From Herbidospora daliensis (GTDB taxonomy: Bacteria; Actinomycetota; Actinomycetes; Streptosporangiales; Streptosporangiaceae): DNA of 64,000 bases. Made by a program: the position numbers and the translations under genes. The stretch is taken from contig NZ_BBXF01000002.1 in assembly GCF_001570585.1 (NCBI RefSeq), positions 1,624,077-1,688,076 of the forward strand, in the 5' to 3' direction. Under the pieces are notes generated by a model that was not told where the DNA came from, made no database searches, and saw nothing but the letters and a program-made list of their open reading frames with translations. Shown piece after piece: positions 55,581 through 64,000 of the stretch (positions are counted from its first letter, which is position 1; every line of letters begins with the position of its first letter).

Positions 55581-55607
55581 TTGGCACTCGCCTAGTGAGA
55601 GTGCCAA
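55581..55607 (+). promoter_or_regulatory. CIRCE operator (HrcA binding site)
   Basis: TTGGCACTC, nine bases, GAGTGCCAA. A perfect dyad matching CIRCE (TTAGCACTC-N9-GAGTGCTAA) with symmetric A-to-G changes. It covers the transcription start, so HrcA should repress groES-groEL at normal temperature. Confidence 0.93.
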
Positions 55608-55696
55608 TGCGACGCAGATAGGTCTGACACCCGCGACGGCAGGCCGCTGGTCGCCTCTTCAGCTCATTCATCGCAATCTGAAGGGGAGGTCCGATC

Positions 55697-56008
55697 GTGA
55701 CGACCGCCACCAAGGTTCCCGTTAAGCCGCTCGGCGACCGCATCGTGGTCCAGCCGCTTGAGGCCGAGCAGACCACCGCCTCCGGCCTGGTCATCCCGGA
55801 CACCGCGAAGGAGAAGCCCCAGGAGGGCAAGGTCCTCGCGGTGGGCCCCGGCAACTGGGACGAGTCCGGCAGCAAGCGGGTTCCGCTCGACGTCAGTGAG
55901 GGCGACGTCGTCCTCTACAGCAAGTACGGCGGCACCGAGGTCAAGTACGGCGGCGAGGAGTACCTCGTGCTCTCCGCCCGTGACGTGCTCGCCATCATCG
56001 AGAAGTAA
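55697..56008 (+). CDS. groES: Co-chaperonin GroES
   Basis: 103 residues; the lid of the GroEL chamber. GTG start with GGGGAGG. Contains [20 protein letters not shown], the mobile-loop region [20 protein letters not shown], and the C-terminal [17 protein letters not shown]. First gene after CIRCE. Confidence 0.97.
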   Translation: MTTATKVPVKPLGDRIVVQPLEAEQTTASGLVIPDTAKEKPQEGKVLAVGPGNWDESGSKRVPLDVSEGDVVLYSKYGGTEVKYGGEEYLVLSARDVLAIIEK

Positions 56009-56015
56009 GCCGTGA

Positions 56016-56050
56016 GAAGACCCCGGGCGCGCCGAGCGCCCGGGGTCTTC
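56016..56050 (+). promoter_or_regulatory. Strong hairpin between groES and groEL
   Basis: GAAGACCCCGGGCGC (56016-56030), loop GCCGA, GCGCCCGGGGTCTTC (56036-56050): a perfect 15-bp stem ending 19 bases before the groEL ATG. No T-tract. Likely a processing, stabilising or partial-termination site that sets the GroES:GroEL ratio. Confidence 0.6.
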
Positions 56051-56069
56051 GACGCTGAGAGGACTGTAG

Positions 56070-57689
<1,620 letters not shown>

Positions 57690-57703
57690 TAACGGTTGCA
57701 GTT

Positions 57704-57741
57704 CTACGGCCCTCACCCCATTCCCGGGGTGGGGGCCGTAG
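57704..57741 (+). terminator. Terminator after groEL
   Basis: CTACGGCCCTCACCCC (57704-57719), loop ATTCCC, GGGGTGGGGGCCGTAG (57726-57741): a 16-bp stem with one G-U pair, followed by TTCTATATAG. Confidence 0.88.
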
Positions 57742-57826
57742 TTCTATATAGAAGCTGAACGCCCAATGGGTCTGAGCTGTCAGAACATCTGACAGAAATA
57801 CAGCAATTTCCACATATTAGTGAAAT
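57742..57826. promoter_or_regulatory. Three dyads upstream of the ShbA-like sigma gene
   Basis: TTCTATATAGAA (57742-57753, perfect palindrome), CTGTCAG-AACAT-CTGACAG (57777-57795, perfect 7-bp arms) and ATTTCCAC-ATATTA-GTGAAAT (57806-57826, one bulge). CTGACA (57789-57794) with CATATT (57813-57818) at 18 bases could be a promoter overlapped by the last two dyads. The stretch is AT-rich for this genome. Candidate operators for the sigma-factor gene. Confidence 0.45.
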
Positions 57827-57903
57827 GTCCAAAACCGTCGAGTGTTCGTGCGATTACTTGCGGTTATCGCCGCCCCAATGTGACCAATCCGTATCCGTTC
57901 ACC

Positions 57904-58578
57904 ATGACGACAGTTCTCTGTGTGGCGGGCATCATGCCTAACGTGACCGAGGGATGCGTCGCCGACGCCGCAACTGGGGTAAGGCTTGCGATTGGGTCCA
58001 GAGTCGACGTGAGGCCGGAGGAGTCCGACCTCAGGGAGCTGACCAGTCTGGCCGTGACAGGGGACCGCACCGCCATCGAGAGGCTGCTGACGCAGCTGCG
58101 GCCGATGGTCGTGCGCTATTGCCGAGCCCGGCTCGGCAGAGTTTCCGGGCATTATCACAACGCCGACGACGTGGCCCAAGAGGTCTGCATCGCGGTGCTG
58201 TCGGCGCTGCCGCGTTATCGGGACATGGGCCGCCCGTTCGCGTCGTTCGTCTTCGGCATCGCCTCTCACAAGGTGGCCGACGCGCTGCGCAGTTCGGTGC
58301 GTTCGGCCGTGCCGACCCAGGATCTCCCCGACGGGCCCGACGAGGGTCCCGGGCCGGAGGAGACCGTGGTGCGCTACATCGAGGCCGAACACGCCCGCGC
58401 GCTGCTGTCGCGGCTGCCGGAGAACCAGCGCGAACTGCTGATCCTGCGGGTGGTCTCGGGGTTGTCGGCCGAGGAGACGGGCAACGTCCTCGGCATGTCA
58501 CCGGGTGCGGTCAGAGTGGCCCAGCATCGTGCTCTTGCCCGGCTCCGTCAGATGGCGGAGCTAGAGTCGATTGCGTGA
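57904..58578 (+). CDS. shbA: ShbA/SigD-type RNA polymerase sigma factor
   Basis: About 224 residues from ATG 57904; GTG 57943 or 58009 are alternative starts, and no good ribosome site decides between them. Sigma70 region 2 is [20 protein letters not shown] with [20 protein letters not shown]; region 4 is [20 protein letters not shown] with [20 protein letters not shown]. The sequence closely resembles streptomycete ShbA, which transcribes the principal sigma gene hrdB, and mycobacterial SigD. Upstream of guaB-guaB3, as in those genera. A 53-residue frame overlaps its stop. Confidence 0.93.
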   Translation: MTTVLCVAGIMPNVTEGCVADAATGVRLAIGSRVDVRPEESDLRELTSLAVTGDRTAIERLLTQLRPMVVRYCRARLGRVSGHYHNADDVAQEVCIAVLSALPRYRDMGRPFASFVFGIASHKVADALRSSVRSAVPTQDLPDGPDEGPGPEETVVRYIEAEHARALLSRLPENQRELLILRVVSGLSAEETGNVLGMSPGAVRVAQHRALARLRQMAELESIA

Positions 58579-58736
58579 CAATCGACGTTGACGCCGTGCT
58601 CGACGCGTTGGCCCGGCGCGAGGCGGTGCGGTCAGCCGATCCGGCGATCTTGGTGCTGAAGACCCTGATCGCCGATGTTGACAGCATTGCGGAAGCTCAG
58701 CGGCTCTCTTCGGTGTCGATGACGCCGTCGACGTAG
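58575..58736 (+). CDS. 53-residue anti-sigma-like peptide, coupled to the sigma factor
   Basis: GTG 58575 overlaps the sigma-factor TGA (GTGA). The peptide has [10 protein letters not shown] (9-18), an ADP triplet (21-23) and [15 protein letters not shown] (28-42). This resembles the sigma-4-binding N-terminus of the mycobacterial anti-SigD factor RsdA (LLDALAxREEV ... ADP ... ), which I recall from that family. Unlike RsdA it stops without a membrane segment or extracytoplasmic domain. The last 40 bases overlap the 3' end of the DUF5319 gene on the other strand. It could be a soluble mini anti-sigma factor or a decayed remnant. Confidence 0.65.
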   Translation: MTIDVDAVLDALARREAVRSADPAILVLKTLIADVDSIAEAQRLSSVSMTPST

Positions 58737-59074
58737 CCTCTGGCGTACTCCCAGCTGACGTAGTCGGCGGGGTCGGGTTGGAAGGCGGGCTCGTGGACTT
58801 GGGGTCGGCCGTTGTCGATCATCTGGCGTAGGTTGCCCCGGAGCAGGTCCCAGTCGAAGTAGTGCTGTTCGCCACATTCCGGGCAGTCGAGCACCAGACC
58901 GAGCACCCCCTGCGGTTCGAGCAGGGAGCGGAAGACCTCCACGTCGGCGAGGTCGGTCAGGGCCTCGTCGCGCTCGGCCATCGTGAGCGGCTCGGGGTCG
59001 TCGAGCTCGCCCAGCTCCACGGCGGGGTCGTTGGGGTCGTCCGCGAACGGGTCGCGGGGGACGTCTTCCAGCAC
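58697..59074 (-). CDS. DUF5319 family protein
   Basis: 125 residues from GTG 59074. Acidic N-terminus DVPRDPFADDPNDPAVELGE, then LRSLLEPQGVLGLVLDC-like region read as VLGLVLDCPECGEQHYFDWD with a CPEC pair, and [19 protein letters not shown]. The family is actinobacterial and conserved beside shbA/sigD; its function is unknown. TATGGT lies six bases before the start (leaderless pattern). Its 3' end overlaps the mini anti-sigma frame by 40 bases. Confidence 0.9.
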   Translation of the reverse strand: MLEDVPRDPFADDPNDPAVELGELDDPEPLTMAERDEALTDLADVEVFRSLLEPQGVLGLVLDCPECGEQHYFDWDLLRGNLRQMIDNGRPQVHEPAFQPDPADYVSWEYARGYVDGVIDTEESR

Positions 59075-59080
59075 GTAACC

Positions 59081-59086
59081 ACCATA
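59081..59086 (-). promoter_or_regulatory. -10 element of the DUF5319 gene (leaderless)
   Basis: TATGGT on the minus strand, six bases before the GTG at 59074. -35 not recognised. Confidence 0.4.
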
Positions 59087-59122
59087 TGACTCCCATCGCC
59101 CCCGGTGTGCTCAAAGGCCGGG

Positions 59123-60112
59123 TCAGGACAGCCAGCCCCGCCGGGCGGCCTCCACCCCGGCCTGGAAGCGGGTCTGCGCGCCGAGCTCCGCCATGGCGTC
59201 GGCGAAGCGGGCCCTGACGGTCCGGACCGACAACCCGAGCCGCCGGGCGATGGTGTCGTCGGAGATGCCCTGGGACGCCAGCCTGATCACCTGGACGGCC
59301 CCCGGCGAGTGCCGGATCGGCACCGCCCGCTGCCACATCTCGTCGAACAGCGCCCGCAGCGCGCCCACCACGATCGGCGCCCTGACCAGGTAACAGTTGT
59401 ACGCGCTGCCGGGTAACGACACCCCCCAGTCGGCCGGCAGCCCGGCCGCGTCGTGGCCGAGCGCGAAGAACCAGCTCGGCACCCGATCGAGGGCCCGGAT
59501 GCCCGCCCCGGCGCCGGCCAGCCGGTCGAGGGAGTCGCGCATTCCGGGGATCGCGAGGGCCGATGCGGGCACCACCGCGCGGGCGGAAAGGAGATCGCTT
59601 TTGAGCGCCTCGATCCATGTGTCGGCATATTTGCGGATGAAATCCGTCAAACTGCGTTCATCGGGGATCGCGGTCACGAGATCAGAAGGCGGCGATTGGA
59701 GTGCCAGCCCGATGACGCTCTCGTAGAGTTCGTCGGCGCCGTTCACCAGTTCGACGGGGAAGCGGCGGTCCTGATAATCGCGCCCGGCGTCGTAGGTCAG
59801 CGTCAGCCCGCCCACCGAGGCCAGCACCTCGTCGATCTGCCGGCTCTCCTCGGCCAGGCGGTCGAGGCGGGCGGCGATCAGGCGGCCGATCGCGGCGGCG
59901 GGATGGCGGGCCAGGTATTCGCCGGCCTGCTCGTCGATCGCGCCCAGCCGGACCAGGGCGGCCAGCCGGGCGGCCACCTCGGCGGCCGGTTCGTCGACGG
60001 CCTCGGCGATTTCGGGGAGCGTGGCCCGGTGCAGGCGCAGGACGGTTTCGTACACCGCCTTCTGGGCCCTGGTGAGGCCCAGGCGTTCCAAAGGGTCGGC
60101 AGAGGTGGTCAT
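59123..60112 (-). CDS. TrmB/LuxR-type transcriptional regulator
   Basis: 329 residues from ATG 60112; the frame is open far upstream but only this start gives a sensible protein. The N-terminal winged helix (about 8-75, LGLTRAQKAVYETVLRLHRA, LPEIAEAVDEPAAEVAARL) is TrmB-like. A long middle domain follows with no recognised ligand motif. The C-terminal LuxR helix-turn-helix is about 275-320 (VIRLASQGISDDTIARRLGL and SVRTVRARFADAMAELGAQT). Such N-wHTH/C-LuxR regulators are frequent in actinomycetes; target unknown. Divergent from guaB. Confidence 0.88.
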   Translation of the reverse strand: MTTSADPLERLGLTRAQKAVYETVLRLHRATLPEIAEAVDEPAAEVAARLAALVRLGAIDEQAGEYLARHPAAAIGRLIAARLDRLAEESRQIDEVLASVGGLTLTYDAGRDYQDRRFPVELVNGADELYESVIGLALQSPPSDLVTAIPDERSLTDFIRKYADTWIEALKSDLLSARAVVPASALAIPGMRDSLDRLAGAGAGIRALDRVPSWFFALGHDAAGLPADWGVSLPGSAYNCYLVRAPIVVGALRALFDEMWQRAVPIRHSPGAVQVIRLASQGISDDTIARRLGLSVRTVRARFADAMAELGAQTRFQAGVEAARRGWLS

Positions 60113-60398
60113 TGGTCGGTCCAGTTCCAGGTCGTGGTCGCGCCCAGATGTCTGCTCCCTCGCCCGGAGCCGCCCCGGCTGGGCCACCGAGCGACTTCGC
60201 GAGAATAACGCGCTATTGCGTTTCGGGCGGAGAAAACCGCGAGAGGTGCAGCTTCGTGTAGTTGCAGGTTCGGACATTGTGTCGGGACCCTGGGTGACGC
60301 ACTCTTGACCCTGCGTCGCACGGGTGGGACGCCGTGACCGACCGGGCGCGGAGGGGGGCTCGGCGGTCACCGTGGGGGTTCCACCAACCGGCGCGTCA

Positions 60399-60429
60399 GG
60401 GGGGTCCGTCCTACGACGGTCCCCCCTTT
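60399..60429 (+). terminator. Terminator-like hairpin upstream of guaB
   Basis: GGGGGGTCCGTC (60399-60410), loop CTAC, GACGGTCCCCCC (60415-60426), one T-T mismatch, then TTT. No plus-strand gene precedes it, so it would end a short untranslated transcript or act as an attenuator. It sits in the 521-base gap 60113-60633, which also holds a short repeat (60445) and the likely guaB -10. Confidence 0.55.
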
Positions 60430-60444
60430 CCGCTTTCTCTCTTC

Positions 60445-60460
60445 TCTCCGTTACGGCTCC
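60445..60460. repeat. Short dispersed repeat, copy 2
   Basis: TCTCCGTTACGGCTCC, identical to 45254-45269 and also preceded by a CT-rich run. Confidence 0.4.
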
Positions 60461-60573
60461 CGCCTGGCCGGCCCCGACCGCCGCGCCCGGCCCGCCCCGC
60501 ATCCGGCGCCGACCGGCCGCGTCCGCACCGCCCCCGACGAGGGCGCGTGGCGGACGCCTCTTTGCGTGAGCCC

Positions 60574-60579
60574 TAGACT
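60574..60579 (+). promoter_or_regulatory. guaB promoter (-10)
   Basis: TAGACT is a good -10, with a start near 60586 and about 48 bases of leader. The -35 at CGGACG (60551-60556, 17-base spacer) is only partial. Confidence 0.45.
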
Positions 60580-60594
60580 GGCCCAGAGGCCTGA

Positions 60595-62115
<1,521 letters not shown>

Positions 62116-62141
62116 CCTCTATCGACCAACAGGAAACACAC

Positions 62142-63260
62142 ATGACTCAGGTGGAGATCGGGCGCGGTAAGACCGGACGGCGCGCCTACGCCCTCGACGA
62201 GATCGGCATCGTTCCCTCGCGGCGCACCCGCGACCCCGAGGAGGTGTCGATCTCCTGGCAGATCGACGCCTACCGCTTCGACCTGCCGGTCGTGGTCAGC
62301 CCGATGGACAGCGTCGTCTCACCCCGCACGGCGATCGAGATCGGCCGGCTCGGCGGCCTCGGCGTCCTCGACCTCGAAGGTCTCTGGACCCGCTACGACG
62401 ACCCGCAGCCGCTGCTCGACGAGGTGGCCGAACTCGGCACCGCCGCGGCGACCCGCCGGCTGCAGGAGATCTACACCGCGCCGATCCAAGACGAGCTGAT
62501 CGGCCGCCGCATCGAGGAGATCCGCGCCGCCGGGGTGACCACCGCGGTGCGGTTGTCGCCGCAGCGCACGGTCCAGCACCACAAGGCCGTCATCGACGCC
62601 GGCGTCGACATCTTCGTGATCCGCGGCACCACCGTCTCGGCCGAGCACGTCTCGGGCCGGGCCGAGCCGCTGAACCTGAAGCAGTTCATCTACGAGCTCG
62701 ACGTCCCGGTGATCGTCGGCGGCTGCGCCACCTACACGGCCGCCCTCCACCTGATGCGCACGGGCGCGGCGGGCGTCCTGGTCGGCTTCGGCGGCGGCGC
62801 GTCCCACACGACCCGCAACGTCCTGGGCGTCGTGGTCCCGATGGCGACCGCCATCTCCGACGTGGCCGCGGCCCGCCGCGACTACATGGACGAATCGGGT
62901 GGCCGCTACGTCCACGTCATCGCCGACGGCGGCATGGGCGGCTCGGGCGACATCGCCAAGGCCATCGCCTGCGGCGCCGACGCGGTCATGGTCGGCTCCC
63001 CGCTGGCCCGCGCCGCCGAGGCCCCCGGGCGGGGCTTCCACTGGGGCTCCGAGGCCCACCACCCCGACCTGCCGCGCGGCCGCCGCGTGGAGTTCGGCAC
63101 CATCGGCACCCTGGCCGAGATCCTCCACGGCCCGTCCTCGGTCGCCGACGGCTCGATGAACCTGATGGGCGCCCTGAAGCGCACGATGGCGACCTCGGGC
63201 TACAGCGACATCAAGGAGTTCCAGCGCGTCGAGGTAGTGGTCGCCCCGCCGACCCCGTGA
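62142..63260 (+). CDS. guaB3: GuaB3-family IMP dehydrogenase-related protein
   Basis: 372 residues. TIM-barrel of the IMPDH/GMP reductase family without CBS domains: VVSPMDSVVSPRTAIEIGRL, GGRYVHVIADGGMGGSGDIA, DAVMVGSPLARAAEAPG. At the place of the IMPDH catalytic cysteine loop (SICTTR) it reads ASHTTR, so the nucleophile is His or absent. Conserved directly after guaB in actinobacteria. Its biochemical role is not settled, so IMPDH activity should not be assumed. Confidence 0.93.
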   Translation: MTQVEIGRGKTGRRAYALDEIGIVPSRRTRDPEEVSISWQIDAYRFDLPVVVSPMDSVVSPRTAIEIGRLGGLGVLDLEGLWTRYDDPQPLLDEVAELGTAAATRRLQEIYTAPIQDELIGRRIEEIRAAGVTTAVRLSPQRTVQHHKAVIDAGVDIFVIRGTTVSAEHVSGRAEPLNLKQFIYELDVPVIVGGCATYTAALHLMRTGAAGVLVGFGGGASHTTRNVLGVVVPMATAISDVAAARRDYMDESGGRYVHVIADGGMGGSGDIAKAIACGADAVMVGSPLARAAEAPGRGFHWGSEAHHPDLPRGRRVEFGTIGTLAEILHGPSSVADGSMNLMGALKRTMATSGYSDIKEFQRVEVVVAPPTP

Positions 63261-63272
63261 CGACCAGCTGAG

Positions 63273-63304
63273 ACAGGGCGCCGAGATCTCTCTCGGCGCC
63301 CTGT
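63273..63304 (+). terminator. Terminator after guaB3
   Basis: ACAGGGCGCCGAGA (63273-63286), loop TCTC, TCTCGGCGCCCTGT (63291-63304): a perfect 14-bp stem 12 bases after the stop. It lies between converging guaB3 and nagA and may serve both. Confidence 0.85.
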
Positions 63305-63390
63305 CGCGTTTCCGGTGCGGTCGGCACACAGCGCATATGCCGAAATTTCGGGCGCTTGCGCCCGATGGCTGAGGTCTGTCGTTTGTTCGG

Positions 63391-63412
63391 GCTACGGCGC
63401 TCCTTCGTCGGC
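63391..63412. repeat. Possible dispersed repeat fragment
   Basis: CTACGGCGCTCCTTCGTCGG resembles CCACGGCGCTCCTCGCCGCT at 45283 and the reverse complement of the core of the element at 12721-12760 (GCGCTCCTC is shared). Short and GC-rich, so chance is possible. Confidence 0.3.
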
Positions 63413-64000
63413 TCAGATCCACTCGCCGTGGCGCATGACCCGGTGGACCTGGAGGTCCTCGTCCAGGACGACCAGGTCGGCGCGCTTGCCCACGGCGATC
63501 GAGCCGACCTCCCCGTCGAGGCCCAGCGCCTTGGCGGGGTTCAGGGAGGTGATCTCGGTCGCCTGGGGGAGGGTCAGGCCGTTCAGCTGGACGCCGCGCC
63601 GGAACGCCTTGTCCATGGTCAAAGTGCTGCCGGCGATGGAGCCGCCGCCTTCCAGGCGGGCTTCGCCGCCTCTGACCTCCACGCGCATCGGGCCCAGGTC
63701 GTAGTCGCCGTCGGGCATGCCGGCCGCGTCCATGGCGTCGGTGATGAAGGCCACGCCGCCCTTGGCGGAGCGGAGGGCGAGGTCGATGACGGCCTCGTGG
63801 AGGTGGAAGCCGTCGTTGATCAGTTCGACCGTCACCCGTTCGTCGGCCAGGGCCGCGGTGATCGGGCCGGGGTCGCGGTGGCCCAGGGGGCGCATGGCGT
63901 TGAACAGGTGGGTGGCGACCGTGGCGCCCGCGTCGATGGCGGCCTGGGCCTCGTCGTAGGTGGCGTCGGTGTGGCCGATCGCGGCGATCACGTCGTTGGC
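63413..64000 (-). CDS. nagA: N-acetylglucosamine-6-phosphate deacetylase, 3' part
   Basis: Removes acetate from GlcNAc-6-P, feeding glucosamine-6-P back to GlmS products. About 195 C-terminal residues; the start lies beyond the right edge. Amidohydrolase motifs: IGHTDATYDEA (metal His), GATVATHLFNAMRPL, NDGFHLHEAVIDLA and TDAMDAAGMPDGDYDLG (catalytic Asp). Ends SIAVGKRADLVVLDEDLQV and HRVMRHGEWI. Converges on guaB3. Confidence 0.95.
   Translation of the reverse strand, partial: ANDVIAAIGHTDATYDEAQAAIDAGATVATHLFNAMRPLGHRDPGPITAALADERVTVELINDGFHLHEAVIDLALRSAKGGVAFITDAMDAAGMPDGDYDLGPMRVEVRGGEARLEGGGSIAGSTLTMDKAFRRGVQLNGLTLPQATEITSLNPAKALGLDGEVGSIAVGKRADLVVLDEDLQVHRVMRHGEWI

Noticed and set aside
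60240-60430. 6C RNA, SRP RNA or tmRNA in the guaB upstream gap
   Set aside because: The C-run is base-paired in a terminator stem and none of the conserved cores of these RNAs were seen.

Overview
The window is high-GC actinobacterial chromosome, roughly 70% G+C by eye, with frequent GTG and TTG starts. The evidence for Actinobacteria is a ShbA/SigD-type sigma factor gene close to guaB and guaB3, a DUF5319 gene, a HrcA/CIRCE-controlled groES-groEL1 pair whose GroEL ends in Gly-His repeats, zinc-type S14, L36 and S4, an RGG-rich S3 tail and mycothiol-era housekeeping gene order. The gene order and the family members suggest a Streptosporangiaceae-like actinomycete. That placement is inference; no phylogeny was computed.

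1-28,933: the transcription/translation superlocus. It starts inside rpoB, then rpoC, a terminator, the str operon (rpsL-rpsG-fusA-tuf), the S10 operon (rpsJ to rpsQ), the spc operon (rplN to rplO, then secY-adk), map, two small non-ribosomal genes (a DUF1707 membrane protein and an unknown secreted protein), and the alpha operon (infA-rpmJ-rpsM-rpsK-rpsD-rpoA-rplQ). Hairpins mark most operon joints. An unusually long paired RNA element lies between rplW and rplB.

28,951-39,373: truA, then three minus-strand genes for exported proteins (a Pro/Trp-rich membrane protein, a lipoprotein that shares its C-terminal domain, and a CAP/SCP protein), wedged between truA and rplM-rpsI. glmM follows, then a Tat-exported PhoX-like protein and glmS on the minus strand.

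39,467-52,930: coaA, a DUF389 membrane protein, a tightly overlapped ABC transporter operon (ATPase-permease-ATPase-permease) coupled to acpS, then nnr-alr-alpha/beta hydrolase-tsaE, also chained by 4-base overlaps. A lipoprotein plus class F-like sortase pair follows, then tsaB-rimI-tsaD. The sortase pair splits the t6A-synthesis cluster.

52,988-64,000: a coiled-coil protein and a SAM-methyltransferase on the minus strand, groES-groEL1, the ShbA-like sigma factor, a 53-residue open reading frame coupled to it that resembles a free-standing anti-sigma peptide, DUF5319, a TrmB/LuxR-like regulator, guaB, guaB3, and the 3' part of nagA running off the window.

The most interesting points are the mini anti-sigma candidate at 58,575-58,736, the sortase/lipoprotein pair at 49,550-50,729, the duplicated exported domain at 29,751-32,724, the structured element at 12,694-12,805, and a recurrent leaderless-start pattern (TAnnnT 6-8 bases before the start codon) in genes from 39.4 kb onward. 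No tRNA, rRNA, CRISPR array, insertion sequence or prophage gene was seen.
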